Source: Fructilactobacillus cliffordii (GTDB lineage: Bacteria; Bacillota; Bacilli; Lactobacillales; Lactobacillaceae). From it: 64,000 bases of DNA. The number at the start of each line of letters is the position of its first letter. Within the stretch, counting starts at the first letter, position 1. A model generated the notes under the pieces. It was not told the DNA's origin and searched no databases. It saw nothing but the letters and a program-made list of their open reading frames with translations. The stretch is taken from NCBI RefSeq assembly GCF_024029355.1, contig NZ_CP097117.1:496001-560000 (forward strand). Direction: 5' to 3'. The position numbers and the translations under genes are program-made. This document shows positions 1 to 9,712 of this stretch, one piece after another.

Positions 1-902
1 TCAAAGACCGCTTGACCAGCAATTCCACCATCACCAACGGCAGTGGTAATCTGGCGCAAATGCTTCTTGCGGACGTCTCCAACGGCAAAAATCCCAGGTA
101 CGTTCGTTTCCATTTCGTCATTGGTCAAAATCCAACCTTGTTCATCGGTAATGCCCAGGTCTTTAAAGGCCTCGGTAATTGGCAAAATGCCAACGTATAC
201 AAACACCCCGGCCGTTGGCAGTTCGCTGGTTGCGCCAGTTTGATTATTCTTCAATGCAACCCCAGAAACCTTTTTGCCATCACCAAGAATTTCAGTAACA
301 TTACTATTCCAAATAAACTCAATGTTGTCACGGGCAAAGGCGCGTTCCTGTAAGATCTTTTGGGCCCGAAGTTGATCCCGGCGGTGCACAACCGTCACTT
401 TTTTTGCCAAGTTAGCCAAGTAAGTAGCTTCTTGAACGGCAGAATCCCCACCACCGACTACAACAACGTCTTCATTCTTAAAGAAGGCTCCATCACAAAC
501 GGCACAGTAAGAAACTCCCCGACCACCATATTCATCTTCACCAGGAACTCCGAGTTTCCGGTATTCTGAACCAGACCCAATGATGACCGCTGGTGCCTCA
601 AACTGGTCTTCGGCAGTATGAACAATTTTTTGGTCCCCAGCTAACTCAATCCCAGTGACTTCACCATAGGCATATTCCACCCCAAATTGGGTACTACTTT
701 CGTACATTTTTTCAGATAAGTCTGGACCCAGAATGGATTTAAACCCCGTGTAGTTTTCAATCTCAGCGGTATTGTTCATCTGGCCCCCATACACACCCCG
801 ATCAAGCATTAAAACAGAAAGTTCGGCTCGCGAAGCGTAAAGAGCGGCGGTCATTCCCGCTGGTCCAGCTCCGATTACAATTACATCGTATTTTTTGGTC
901 AT
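1..902 (-). CDS. trxB: Thioredoxin-disulfide reductase, 3' end cut by window edge
   Basis: Flavoprotein that passes electrons from NADPH to thioredoxin in the cytoplasm, and so supports thiol redox balance and ribonucleotide reduction. About 300 codons are visible of a family that usually has around 310, so only the last few residues lie outside the window. The FAD-binding GAGPAG loop is at residues 11-16, the redox-active CAVC pair at C133/C136, and a second glycine-rich (NADPH) motif at about 149-152. The ATG at 902 follows a GAGGTGA Shine-Dalgarno. It lies downstream of gpsA in the same direction but has its own promoter-like sequence. Identity is very secure. Confidence 0.97.
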   Translation of the reverse strand, partial: MTKKYDVIVIGAGPAGMTAALYASRAELSVLMLDRGVYGGQMNNTAEIENYTGFKSILGPDLSEKMYESSTQFGVEYAYGEVTGIELAGDQKIVHTAEDQFEAPAVIIGSGSEYRKLGVPGEDEYGGRGVSYCAVCDGAFFKNEDVVVVGGGDSAVQEATYLANLAKKVTVVHRRDQLRAQKILQERAFARDNIEFIWNSNVTEILGDGKKVSGVALKNNQTGATSELPTAGVFVYVGILPITEAFKDLGITDEQGWILTNDEMETNVPGIFAVGDVRKKHLRQITTAVGDGGIAGQAVF

Positions 903-941
903 TTTGTTCACCTCATTTAGTGGTTAACTTTCAATAGCTTT

Positions 942-970
942 ATCCTAACACACTTACTTAAAGTTAGTAA
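942..970 (-). promoter_or_regulatory. Putative sigma-A promoter of trxB
   Basis: On the minus strand a TTACTA -35 (965-970) and a TAGGAT -10 (942-947) are separated by exactly 17 bases. They lie about 40 bases upstream of the trxB ATG, in the gap after gpsA. This is inferred from consensus match only. Confidence 0.5.
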
Positions 971-995
971 CTTATTTAGCTCACAACTACTTTGG

Positions 996-2012
996 TTAAC
1001 CATTTTCCGTTTGCCCTTCCCGCGTCATTAAAGCGTGAATAGCATCTGGAACGGTTTCTTCTTGTTCGAGGACGGCGTGAATTGCTTCGGTAATTGGCAT
1101 CGAAATTCCGGTTGTCTGAGCTAAGTCATAAGCGGCTTGACTAGTGGCAATTCCTTCAATCACCATGCCCATGTTAGCGACCACTTCGTCGAGCGGAACG
1201 CCCTGACCTAGTTGGTAACCAGCTCGGTAGTTCCGCGAGTTCGTGCTGGTCGCCGTAACAATCACATCCCCCATTCCGGATAAACCGGCAAAGGTTAACG
1301 GGTTAGCACCAAAGCTCACCCCTAATCGCGAAATTTCGGCCACTCCCCGGGTCATCAAAGCCGCTCGGGAATTGTCCCCGTAACCTAATCCAGCTAGGGC
1401 GCCCGATGCGAGGGCAATAATGTTCTTGAGGGCGCCGCCAAATTCAACCCCAATGACATCTGAGTTGGTATAAACCCGAAAGTACTCATTCATAAATAAT
1501 TTTTGGAAGTGTTTAGCGGCGTCAAAATCATCACTCGCCACCGTTACCAAGGTCGGATCGTGTTGGGCAACCCCTTCGGCATGACTGGGACCCGAAAGCA
1601 CCGCAATACTGGTACGGTGATTAGGATCAATTGTTTCTGCCAGCACCTGGGAAATCCGCAGGTAGGTTTTGGTTTCCAATCCCTTACTCCCGTGAATCAA
1701 GGCTGGTTTAGTGCCTAACTTAGCCAGGATTTGATTAACGTCCTGTGCTACGGAGCGAGTTGCTTGAGCCGGTACAATGAACAAAATATCCGTCGCATCG
1801 GTTAAGGCTTCCTCTAAATCAGTAGTTGCCTGCAAACTGGCTGAAAAGGTGTAATCGTGAATGTAATGAGAATTAGTGTGGTGCTGGTTCAGCTCGTTGG
1901 CCTGTTCTGCACTTCTGGTCCACAGTTGGACCTCATGCCCGTTGGCATCCAAAATGGCAGCTAACATGCTGCCCCAGGAGCCAGCTCCTAATACGGCAAT
2001 TTTAGTTTTCAT
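996..2012 (-). CDS. gpsA: NAD(P)-dependent glycerol-3-phosphate dehydrogenase
   Basis: Reduces dihydroxyacetone phosphate to sn-glycerol 3-phosphate, the backbone for phospholipid synthesis. At 338 residues it has normal family length. The N-terminal Rossmann motif GAGSWG is at residues 9-14, GSKG at 108-111 and GPSHAEGV at 141-148. The catalytic lysine lies in GALKN at about residue 196. The stop codon of lgt abuts its ATG directly, so lgt and gpsA are co-transcribed, probably with hprK upstream. This gives a membrane-lipid/lipoprotein operon that is conserved in lactobacilli. Confidence 0.97.
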   Translation of the reverse strand: MKTKIAVLGAGSWGSMLAAILDANGHEVQLWTRSAEQANELNQHHTNSHYIHDYTFSASLQATTDLEEALTDATDILFIVPAQATRSVAQDVNQILAKLGTKPALIHGSKGLETKTYLRISQVLAETIDPNHRTSIAVLSGPSHAEGVAQHDPTLVTVASDDFDAAKHFQKLFMNEYFRVYTNSDVIGVEFGGALKNIIALASGALAGLGYGDNSRAALMTRGVAEISRLGVSFGANPLTFAGLSGMGDVIVTATSTNSRNYRAGYQLGQGVPLDEVVANMGMVIEGIATSQAAYDLAQTTGISMPITEAIHAVLEQEETVPDAIHALMTREGQTENG

Positions 2013-2843
2013 TTATTGATCTCCTTTAGAGTTGTAAACGTCGTACCACTGTAAACTGTGGTCCGTGCGGCGGCGATAAACGAGGACGGCCAACGCCCCC
2101 ACAAACAGCACTACTGATAACACCTGAGAAATCCGCAGTGGCCCCAGCATCAAACTATCCGTTCTCATTCCCTCGGTAAAAAAGCGCCCGTAGGAATACC
2201 ACATGACGTAAGCCAAAAAGATTTCTCCACGCTTAAACAGGTGGTCGGAATGGCGCATGGTCATCAACAAAATGAAGCCTAAGAGATCCCAAATGGATTC
2301 ATAGAGAAAGGTCGGTTGCCGGTATGCTCCGTCAATTAACATCTGATTGATAATCCCGGTCGGTAAATGTAATTGGGTGAGAAAACGGTGGGTGGTAATT
2401 GCTCCATACGCTTCTTGGTTCATGAAGTTCCCCCACCGGCCAATTCCTTGCGCCATAATTACGGTCGGGGCCGCAATGTCAAACACCTGCCAAAGAGATA
2501 ATTGATGACGGCGACAAAACCACCAGATAAACAGACCCGCTCCTAACAAGGCTCCGTAGATGGCAATGCCTCCGTCCCAAATGGCGATAATTTCTCCCGG
2601 ATGGCTCGCGTAATAATTCCACCGAAAAACCACGTAATAAATCCGAGCAGAGACAATGGCAATCGGAATCGCACCTAAAATGAGGTTATAGACCAGGTCC
2701 TCGTTGAGTCCCTGACGATGCACTTCTCGCATTGCCAACCACACGGCAATTAAGACGGCACTGGCAATGATGAGTCCGTACCACCGTACGTTGAACGGAC
2801 CAAAGCTAAAGGCAATCGGATTTAGGGCTGCAATTGCAAACAT
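2013..2843 (-). CDS. lgt: Prolipoprotein diacylglyceryl transferase
   Basis: Integral membrane enzyme that transfers diacylglycerol from phosphatidylglycerol to the lipobox cysteine of prolipoproteins, the first step of lipoprotein maturation. The 276-residue protein has about seven hydrophobic segments. It carries the Lgt signature [12 protein letters not shown] (136-147) and the GGIAIYG loop (91-97). It sits 15 bases after hprK and runs directly into gpsA, whose product supplies the glycerol phosphate for the lipid donor. Confidence 0.97.
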   Translation of the reverse strand: MFAIAALNPIAFSFGPFNVRWYGLIIASAVLIAVWLAMREVHRQGLNEDLVYNLILGAIPIAIVSARIYYVVFRWNYYASHPGEIIAIWDGGIAIYGALLGAGLFIWWFCRRHQLSLWQVFDIAAPTVIMAQGIGRWGNFMNQEAYGAITTHRFLTQLHLPTGIINQMLIDGAYRQPTFLYESIWDLLGFILLMTMRHSDHLFKRGEIFLAYVMWYSYGRFFTEGMRTDSLMLGPLRISQVLSVVLFVGALAVLVYRRRTDHSLQWYDVYNSKGDQ

Positions 2844-2858
2844 TGTCGCAAGTCCCCC

Positions 2859-3821
2859 TTATTTACCTTCGTCAGGCTTTGGTTGATCCGCAGCACTGTT
2901 ATTTTTAATTAACCCGTTTAATTCTTCGTCAAACATTTTCGTGGCGTTGTAGCCCATCGTGTTAGCCCGGAAGTTCATTGCTGCTGTTTCAATGATAATG
3001 GCAAGATTTCGACCTGGTTTAACCGGGATATTTAGTTGCTTAACTTCGACATCAAAAATTTGTTGTTTGTCGTTACCAGTGCCTAGGCGATCGTACTTCT
3101 TCCCCTTTTCCCACACGTCCAGGTGAACGATTAAGTCAATCCGCGTTTCCGACCGAACGGCTCCGGTTCCAAACAGCGTCATCACGTCGATAATTCCAAT
3201 TCCCCGAATTTCTAACAGGTGACTCAAAATTTTGGGAGCCTGTCCAATGATGTCTTGCTCATCGTGTTGGTGTACGTCGACCCGGTCATCGGCAATCAGC
3301 CGGTGTCCGCGTTTCACCAGTTCCAACGCAGTTTCACTTTTACCAATCCCAGAATCACCGGTAATCAGAATTCCAACCCCGTAAACTTCGACCAATACTC
3401 CATGAATGGATTGCCGCGGTGCTAGTTTTGCTTCCAAATAATCCGTCATGTTACTTAAAACCCGCGAGGTGTTCAGCTTTGATTCCAAAATCGGAATTTG
3501 GGCTGTTTTAGCGGCCCGAATCAATTCAACCGGTGGTTCAATGTCCGTTGAGATTACAAAGGCGGGAGTATCAGGCTGGCACAATCTGGTCATGTATTCT
3601 TGCAAGTCCTTTTCTTCCAAGTGCTTGGCAAATGACGTTTCCGTAATTCCCAACAGTTGAATCCGTTCTGAAGGATAGTAGGCAAAGTAGCCAGTTAATT
3701 CCAATCCAGGCCGCGAAATATCGCTCGTTGTAATCGGTCGGTCTAAATATTCCGAACCAGAAAAAACGTTCAAATGAGTATTTTCCACTAGTTCTTTGAC
3801 ACTCACACTCTTGTTACTCAT
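2859..3821 (-). CDS. hprK: HPr kinase/phosphorylase
   Basis: Bifunctional enzyme that phosphorylates and dephosphorylates HPr on the regulatory serine, controlling carbon catabolite repression and PTS traffic in Firmicutes. The 320-residue protein has a variable N-terminal domain. The P-loop GDSGIGKS is at 155-162 and the family motif EIRGIGIIDV at about 204-213. Downstream lgt and gpsA follow closely, as in other lactobacilli. An AGGAGG-type Shine-Dalgarno precedes the ATG. Confidence 0.97.
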   Translation of the reverse strand: MSNKSVSVKELVENTHLNVFSGSEYLDRPITTSDISRPGLELTGYFAYYPSERIQLLGITETSFAKHLEEKDLQEYMTRLCQPDTPAFVISTDIEPPVELIRAAKTAQIPILESKLNTSRVLSNMTDYLEAKLAPRQSIHGVLVEVYGVGILITGDSGIGKSETALELVKRGHRLIADDRVDVHQHDEQDIIGQAPKILSHLLEIRGIGIIDVMTLFGTGAVRSETRIDLIVHLDVWEKGKKYDRLGTGNDKQQIFDVEVKQLNIPVKPGRNLAIIIETAAMNFRANTMGYNATKMFDEELNGLIKNNSAADQPKPDEGK

Positions 3822-3836
3822 GAAGATCCTCCTTGA

Positions 3837-4175
3837 CTACACATCCGGTGTAATAAAGTAATTACAAATTGACATTAACAAAGAAATCACAAAAACCATG
3901 CCAAACGATGAGAAACTCATCATTGGTCCCACTAAGATGGCGGTTATCTCTAAAATCAAAGCGTTTAATACTAGGTTAAAGAGCCCAAACGTCACAATAT
4001 TAATTGGCAAAAACAATATTGATAAAATTGGTTTGATTAAAACCTGTAATAAGGTTAAAACGGCAGCGGCGCCAAGCGCCACCTGCCAGCTCCCGATGTA
4101 AAAGGAAGCCGGAAAGATGGTGGAAAAGGCTAATAGTAAGATGAAATTAACCAGCCACCGACTAATTACTCTCAT
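3837..4175 (-). CDS. Small four-helix membrane protein of the phage-holin-4-2/YvlD family
   Basis: The 112-residue, very hydrophobic protein has about four membrane segments and resembles the YvlD/'phage holin family IV' proteins found beside envelope genes in Firmicutes. The function of these proteins is not established and the holin name should not be read as lysis activity. Its ATG overlaps the stop of the upstream PDZ gene (ATGA overlap), so the two are translationally coupled, and hprK follows after 15 bases. Confidence 0.75.
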   Translation of the reverse strand: MRVISRWLVNFILLLAFSTIFPASFYIGSWQVALGAAAVLTLLQVLIKPILSILFLPINIVTFGLFNLVLNALILEITAILVGPMMSFSSFGMVFVISLLMSICNYFITPDV

Positions 4176-5365
4176 TTGGTTGCTCCTGTTTTTTCTTTCG
4201 GAAAGGTCACAATCCCAATTTCGTGGGGAGCCCCTTCGTAAATGGCTGCATCCTTTAGTTCTAGTTGGCCGTTCCGGTTTTTAATCTTGAGATGGCAGAA
4301 GGCTGGACTACTTTGCAAGGCCCGGTATAGCTGTTCTTCGTTACGAACGGCTTGTCCATTGACCTCTAAAATCAGATCGCCGGTTTGCAGATTCATCTTG
4401 CTAGCAGGCGTATTTGGTTTCACCGCTAAAATCCGAATTCCATCCACGGCTTGTTCTACTTGCTTAGCCGAAGCACGTTTGTCAACACGGTGATAATGAT
4501 ACAGCACCATTCCGTAAGCCAATAACAAGACGATAATCGCTAACACTTCAAACCAGAGATTTTTCCACAGAAAAGCATCAATCGTAAGTCCCAAACTTAA
4601 CCAAGCTAACCAACCAGTGGCATTGGCAAGGCGCTTAAGGATATCAGCTGACATGTCACTAACAAATTTAAATCGGTAACCAATCAAAAACGGCACCACC
4701 AGGATACTGACCTTGCTTCCAAACAACCGAAACATTGGCCAAAATGGACTGTTAGCGACAAACAATTGTCCCGGAACTAGAAAGACCAGTGGAAAGATGG
4801 TGAATTTATTAAAGAGGTACGAAGCAACTCGATTCCCCCGAATGTTCTTACTAAGGACCGGTGAATTCACGGACTTCCGGTTAAACTTCAAGAACAGGTA
4901 CTGCAAAATCAACATGACCGTCAGTAATTCCAAAAAGTTCATTCCCACGGGCATCGTGTTTTGCAAGGTGAGGCTAAGGTTTCCGTTTAAAATGTGAGTG
5001 TAAAAGTTATTACCGAGTAACAGAATCAGTAACATCAAAATCCCCATCCCAGCAAACGGGAACATAGCGCCCGGAATTACCAGCATCAAGGCTACAATGG
5101 CTTCGTAAGCAAAAATCCAGGCATAGGAAACCTCGATTCCAAACGCAAAGGACAGAACCGAGCCTACGATTCCTAAACCAATCGTTCCCCACAAAAAGGT
5201 CCGCAGTTCAGTATGTTTGGGATTAATCGCACTATCGTAAAGCGATCGTTCCCGCTTCACCCGTAAGTGGTGATCCACCAGGGTACGACCAATCCCGAAC
5301 CAGAACGCCGGCATCATAAAGAAAAATAAAACATTAAATAATAACTGCTGTTGCATAATTGCCAT
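4172..5365 (-). CDS. Polytopic membrane protein with C-terminal PDZ domain (MinJ-like)
   Basis: The 397-residue protein has an N-terminal half of about seven or eight membrane segments, then a cytoplasmic PDZ domain at roughly residues 290-375. Within that domain, a GIRILAVKPNTPA-type start and a LQTGDLILEVNG loop are typical of PDZ folds. The architecture matches B. subtilis MinJ/YvjD, which links DivIVA to MinD at division sites. That role is inferred from architecture and from its position just downstream of prfB, two bases after the prfB stop. The 3' end overlaps the next gene by four bases. Confidence 0.7.
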   Translation of the reverse strand: MAIMQQQLLFNVLFFFMMPAFWFGIGRTLVDHHLRVKRERSLYDSAINPKHTELRTFLWGTIGLGIVGSVLSFAFGIEVSYAWIFAYEAIVALMLVIPGAMFPFAGMGILMLLILLLGNNFYTHILNGNLSLTLQNTMPVGMNFLELLTVMLILQYLFLKFNRKSVNSPVLSKNIRGNRVASYLFNKFTIFPLVFLVPGQLFVANSPFWPMFRLFGSKVSILVVPFLIGYRFKFVSDMSADILKRLANATGWLAWLSLGLTIDAFLWKNLWFEVLAIIVLLLAYGMVLYHYHRVDKRASAKQVEQAVDGIRILAVKPNTPASKMNLQTGDLILEVNGQAVRNEEQLYRALQSSPAFCHLKIKNRNGQLELKDAAIYEGAPHEIGIVTFPKEKTGATK

Positions 5366-5367
5366 CC

Positions 5368-6481
5368 TTATTGATTATCTTGTTGTAACTTCCACTGTAA
5401 GTACGCGTCAATGAAGGGATTTAAGTCTCCGTCCATCACGGCTTTTCCGTTCGCAGTTTCATACCCCGTTCGGTGATCTTTCACCATGGTATACGGATGA
5501 AAGACGTAGGACCGAATCTGTGAACCCCAACCAATGTCCAGCTGGGTTCCCGCTAACTTTGCCTTTTCCTCGGCCTTCTTTTGCTCTTCGCGTTCATACA
5601 ACTTTGATTTTAACATATTCATCGCGGTAACTCGGTTTTGAAGTTGAGAACGTTGAGCTTGACTTGCCGTCACGATTCCTGTCGGCAGGTGAGTGATGCG
5701 AACGGCTGAAGAGGTTTTATTAATGTGCTGCCCCCCGGCTCCACTAGACCGAAAGACATCAATTCGCAGGTCATCTGGATTAATTTCAACCGTCACACTA
5801 TCGTCTAACTCAGGCATCACGTCCACAGAGGCAAATGAAGTATGCCTCCGTCCCGCCGAATCAAAAGGTGACAACCGGACCAACCGGTGAATCCCTTTTT
5901 CTGCTTTCAAATAACCGTAAGCGTTCGGACCGCTGATGGTCATCGTCACGCTACTAAGCCCGGCGACTTCGCCCGGTTGATAATCATCTACTTCCACCTT
6001 AAAGTTATTCTGCTCGGCCCACCGCGTGTACATCCGTAGCAGCATTTCCGCCCAGTCTTCAGCTTCCGTCCCGCCGGCTCCCGGATGAATTTCCACAATC
6101 GCATTATTGTGGTCATACTTTCCGTTTAGCAGCAGACTCAGCTGGTAATTGTGCAGGTGTTGTTCCGCCTGCTCCAAATCGTGCTCAAATTCCTGGGCTA
6201 GTTCCGGATCATCGGATTCCGTTAACAGCGCCAAACTAACCTCCAGGTTTTCGGCTTCCGTTTCCAACTCGTGGAATTGATCGTACTTTTCCTTGAGCCG
6301 GTTGGTCGTTGCAATTAACTGCTGGGCCGCCTGTTGGTCATCCCAAAACCCAGGTTGAGCCATCTTGGCTTCATTGATGCTGATGTCTTCATTTAATTGG
6401 TCGAGGTCAAAGAGACCTCCCAAAGTTACTAATGGCTTCGTTAATGTCGGCCACTTTGGCTTTTGCTGTGCTTAACTCCAT
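5368..6481 (-). CDS. prfB: Peptide chain release factor 2, with programmed +1 frameshift
   Basis: Class I release factor that reads UGA and UAA. Translation starts at the ATG at 6481 (Shine-Dalgarno AAAGGGG), runs 24 codons to an in-frame UGA at 6409-6407, then shifts +1 and continues to 5368, giving about 370 residues. After the shift the protein has the stop-codon-recognising SPF tripeptide (in RLVRLSPFDS) and the peptidyl-hydrolase GGQ loop (GAGGQHINK), both diagnostic for RF2. An unshifted TTG start at 6423 would give a truncated 351-residue frame and is not the real start. A rho-independent terminator separates it from secA. Confidence 0.96.
6406..6421 (-). promoter_or_regulatory. RF2 autoregulatory +1 frameshift signal
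   Basis: On the minus strand an internal Shine-Dalgarno-like GGGAGG sits three bases before CTT-TGA-C. This is the same spacing and slippery codon as in the classical prfB frameshift site. When RF2 is scarce the ribosome pauses at UGA, slips from CUU to UUU and continues in the +1 frame. The zero-frame stop and the continuing downstream frame are directly visible. Confidence 0.95.
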
Positions 6482-6523
6482 TCTAATTACCCCTTTAAGT
6501 GCTTTTTTTAGACCCGATACCAA

Positions 6524-6551
6524 GAAAAAGCGAAGAACCGCAGTCCCTCGC
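6524..6551 (-). terminator. Rho-independent terminator after secA
   Basis: A nine-base-pair stem (GCGAGGGAC/GTTCTTCGC with two G-U pairs) and a four-base loop, followed by five T residues on the minus strand, lie directly after the secA stop. Confidence 0.75.
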
Positions 6552-6559
6552 CTTGTTGG

Positions 6560-8926
6560 TTATCTTTGAATGTCTTGCCGAATTTCGGCCTTCATGAAGA
6601 GCCGAGTTACGTCGTAATCAATATCTGCAACCATTTCTTCAAACATCTGGAATCCTTCCCGTTGATACTCAACCAGCGGATTTAACTGTCCATATCCCCG
6701 CAGTCCAATCGACTCTCTAAGTTGATCCATGGCGTCAATGTGGTTGGTCCAATGATCATCAACCACCCGCAAAATCACCACTTTTTCAAATTCCAAGAGC
6801 TGACTTGGATCTGGAAATTGCTTAGCTTTTTCATCGTAGGTCTGGCGAGCCAACTGTTTCAAGTACTCTTTAATCTCATCCGCACTCTTGCCCTTTAAGT
6901 CGTCAACCCCGATTTCGTTGATGCTAACTAATGAACTAACAGCAAAGTCAACAATCGTATCAAGGTTCCAGTCCTTTGGTTCTCCTTGGGTATGCAGGGA
7001 AACAATCCGGTCAATCGTCCGTTCGACCATCGGCATGATGACCCAGCGTAACGACCGGTTTTCTTCAATCACGCGATTCCGTTCGCCGTAAATCACGTCC
7101 CGTTGTTCGGACATCACGTTATCGTACTTCAACACGTTTTTCCGTGAGTCGTAGTTATTTCCTTCAACCCGTTTTTGTGCTGATTCGACCTGCTTGGTAA
7201 TCATCCGGCTCCGAATCACAGCGTCGTCATCTTCAACCTTGAGGGTGTTTAAAACGTTCTTAATTCTTTCTGAACCAAACCGCCGCATCAAATCATCCTC
7301 TAAGGACAGGTAGAATTGGGAATATCCAGGGTCTCCCTGCCGGCCAGCCCGCCCCCGAAGCTGATTATCAATCCGCCGGGATTCATGCCGTTCGGTTCCG
7401 ATTACCGCAAGACCACCGACACCGACTACACCGGGTCCCAATTTAATATCGGTTCCCCGACCAGCCATGTTGGTCGCAATCGTTACCGCGCCCTTTTGGC
7501 CCGCGTTGGCAACGATATCAGCTTCCTTAGCGTGATTTTTCGCGTTCAAAACCACGTGGGGAACGTGTTCTTGATTTAACCGTTGGGAAAGATATTCTGA
7601 AGTTTCCACGGCCACCGTTCCAAGCAAAATTGGTTGGCCCCGTTTATGTAAGGCCTTCACCTTATCAATCACTGCGTCAAATTTAGACTGTAACGTCGGA
7701 TACAACACGTCAGGTTCGTCAATCCGAACCACGGGTTTGTTCGTCGGAATAGCGACTACGTTCATGTTATAGATTTCACGAAATTCTTCTTGTTCCGTCT
7801 TAGCCGTCCCCGTCATCCCGGCTAGCTTACTATAACGCCGGAAGAGATTTTGGTACGTAATGTTGGCCATCGTCTTACTTTCTTCCTGGATGGTTACGCC
7901 TTCCTTAGCTTCTAAAGCTTGGTGCAGACCATCTGAGAACCGTCGCCCTTCCATAATTCTACCGGTAAAGGAATCCACGATTAGAACTTCGTCGTCCTTA
8001 ACCACGTAGTCTTTGTCCCGTTCCATCACGTAGTTAGCTCGTAAGGCTTGGTCAATGTGGTGGGTTAAAGCCGTGTTATCCGGATCATAGATGTTTTTCA
8101 AGTTAAAGAACTGATCCGCTTTTTTAATTCCCTGCTCCGTGAGGGAAACAGTTTTAGTTTCCAGGTCGACCTTAAAGTCGTCTTTAGCCGTCAAGGTTTT
8201 GGCAAATCGGTCTGCCTGCCGGTATAACTCGTTGGCACCCTGAGCTTGTCCAGAAATAATCAACGGAGTCCGGGCTTCATCAATTAAGATGGAGTCCACT
8301 TCGTCGACCAAAGCAAAGTTTAACGGGCGTTGCACCCGATTTTCTTTGTAAACCACCATGTTATCCCTCAGGTAGTCAAACCCAATTTCACTGTTTGTGG
8401 AGTAGGTGATATCCGCGTTATAGGCTTCCCGTTTTTCTTCGGGATTCTTTTCAGCAGTATTCACCCCAACCGTTAATCCCAACCAGTTGTATAATTCTCC
8501 CATTTGCTCGGCATCCCGAGCAGACAGATATTCGTTCACAGTTACCACGTGAACCCCTTTACCCGAAATGGCATTAAGGTACACTGGCATCGTGGCCGTC
8601 AAGGTTTTTCCTTCCCCGGTCTTCATTTCGGCAATGTTTCCTTCGTGCAGAACCACACCTCCCATGATTTGAACCCGGAACGGCGTCATCCCAAGGACCC
8701 GACGAGCTCCTTCACGGACAACCGCAAAGGCCTCTGGAAGTAAATCATCTAAGCTGGTTCCATTTTGATAGCGTTCTTTGAATTCAGGCGTTTTCGCCTG
8801 TAACTCAGCATCGCTGAGCTGGCGATATTCTTCCGAGTAGGAACTAACCTGATCGGCAATTTTGCCTAGCTGTTTAATGCGGCGGTTATCACTTTCCACC
8901 CATTGTTTTAATACGTTTGTTGGCAT
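6560..8926 (-). CDS. secA: Preprotein translocase ATPase SecA
   Basis: ATP-driven motor that pushes unfolded preproteins through SecYEG. The 788-residue protein has the DEAD-type Walker A region EMKTGEGKT near residue 102, Walker B DEVD near 209, and the helicase motif [11 protein letters not shown] near 537. The C-terminus ends soon after the helical-wing region ([16 protein letters not shown]). The zinc-binding SEC-C tail found in B. subtilis (841 residues) is absent, as is common in lactobacilli. It sits between hpf and prfB, the usual order. Confidence 0.98.
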   Translation of the reverse strand: MPTNVLKQWVESDNRRIKQLGKIADQVSSYSEEYRQLSDAELQAKTPEFKERYQNGTSLDDLLPEAFAVVREGARRVLGMTPFRVQIMGGVVLHEGNIAEMKTGEGKTLTATMPVYLNAISGKGVHVVTVNEYLSARDAEQMGELYNWLGLTVGVNTAEKNPEEKREAYNADITYSTNSEIGFDYLRDNMVVYKENRVQRPLNFALVDEVDSILIDEARTPLIISGQAQGANELYRQADRFAKTLTAKDDFKVDLETKTVSLTEQGIKKADQFFNLKNIYDPDNTALTHHIDQALRANYVMERDKDYVVKDDEVLIVDSFTGRIMEGRRFSDGLHQALEAKEGVTIQEESKTMANITYQNLFRRYSKLAGMTGTAKTEQEEFREIYNMNVVAIPTNKPVVRIDEPDVLYPTLQSKFDAVIDKVKALHKRGQPILLGTVAVETSEYLSQRLNQEHVPHVVLNAKNHAKEADIVANAGQKGAVTIATNMAGRGTDIKLGPGVVGVGGLAVIGTERHESRRIDNQLRGRAGRQGDPGYSQFYLSLEDDLMRRFGSERIKNVLNTLKVEDDDAVIRSRMITKQVESAQKRVEGNNYDSRKNVLKYDNVMSEQRDVIYGERNRVIEENRSLRWVIMPMVERTIDRIVSLHTQGEPKDWNLDTIVDFAVSSLVSINEIGVDDLKGKSADEIKEYLKQLARQTYDEKAKQFPDPSQLLEFEKVVILRVVDDHWTNHIDAMDQLRESIGLRGYGQLNPLVEYQREGFQMFEEMVADIDYDVTRLFMKAEIRQDIQR

Positions 8927-8986
8927 GCTTTCAATCTCCTTGATGTATCTTGATTGTTTGCTGGCGGTTTTAGTTATATACTTTTC

Positions 8987-8995
8987 ATTCTAACA
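8987..8995 (-). promoter_or_regulatory. Putative extended -10 promoter of secA
   Basis: TGTTAGAAT on the minus strand is an extended -10 element about 60 bases before the secA ATG. The -35 at 17-base spacing (TTTTAA) is weak. Consensus match only. Confidence 0.4.
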
Positions 8996-9032
8996 TTTTC
9001 TGCGCCTAATTAAAAATTACTCTCCCCACATT

Positions 9033-9076
9033 AAAAAAAGAGGAAAGCCCCCAAAAAACTAGTTTTTGAGAGCCCC
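9033..9076 (-). terminator. Rho-independent terminator after hpf
   Basis: A long stem whose inner part pairs AAAAAC with GTTTTT is extended by G-U-rich pairs (GGGGCTCTC against GGGGGCTTTCC) and followed by TCTTTTTTT on the minus strand. It isolates hpf from secA. Confidence 0.75.
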
Positions 9077-9097
9077 ATTGTTGCATAACCACTCGCC

Positions 9098-9631
9098 TTA
9101 ACTTTCCGTTGTAATCAGACCGTAGTGACCATCGTTACGGCGGTAAATGATGTTAATGGTTTCGTCGTTAATGTCTTTGTAAATGTAAAAATCATGATTA
9201 AGTAAGTTCATTTGTAAAATGGCGGTTTCTGAGTCCATCTGCTTTAACGGAATCCGTTTCTTACGGACCACGTCTAACGTCACCACGGGGGCTTCCTTAT
9301 CCCGAAACAAGTTCGAATGATTGCTTCGTTGAGCATGTTGATTTACGTTAGTGCGATAGCGTTCAATCTGACCCATAATCTGATCCACTGCATTACTGAT
9401 GCTAGTGGTAATGGCGTTCGTCGTTGCCTCTCCTCGCAATAACAGAAAGGGAAAAATGATGGTGATTTCAGCCTTAATTAGGCGATTAGAATAACTAACC
9501 AAATTTACGTGAGCTACCGCTGAAACACCATCAGCTAACTCTGTATTGATTTGTTCAATCTGGCTACCGATAGTCTGTCGAACCTCATCTGTGATGTCGA
9601 CATCGTCGCCCCGAACGTTAAAAGATAACAT
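9098..9631 (-). CDS. hpf: Long-form ribosome hibernation-promoting factor
   Basis: Binds the 30S decoding region and dimerises 70S ribosomes into inactive 100S particles in stationary phase or stress. The chosen ATG at 9631 (MLSFNVRG) follows AAGGGA at good spacing; a longer frame to 9661 has no such signal. The 177-residue protein has the HPF/YfiA N-terminal domain. It also has the C-terminal dimerisation domain (about 118-177, with the typical VRKKRIPLKQMDSETAILQM region) that defines the long form. It has its own promoter and terminator between the com genes and secA. Confidence 0.96.
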   Translation of the reverse strand: MLSFNVRGDDVDITDEVRQTIGSQIEQINTELADGVSAVAHVNLVSYSNRLIKAEITIIFPFLLLRGEATTNAITTSISNAVDQIMGQIERYRTNVNQHAQRSNHSNLFRDKEAPVVTLDVVRKKRIPLKQMDSETAILQMNLLNHDFYIYKDINDETINIIYRRNDGHYGLITTES

Positions 9632-9679
9632 GATGTAATTTCCCTTCACTTGTTTCCACACATTGATTCCACTGATTTA

Positions 9680-9708
9680 ATTATAGTTAATTACGGGGCA
9701 AATAACAA
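9680..9708 (-). promoter_or_regulatory. Promoter of hpf
   Basis: A TTGTTA -35 (9703-9708) and a perfect TATAAT -10 (9680-9685) on the minus strand are separated by 17 bases. They lie in the short gap between the comFC stop and hpf. It would let hpf be transcribed independently of the competence operon. Confidence 0.7.
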
Positions 9709-9712
9709 TCAA

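Noticed and set aside
3837..4175. Phage holin and hence prophage remnant
   Set aside because: The gene is part of a conserved cellular operon and no phage genes, integrase or att sites are nearby; the family name is misleading.
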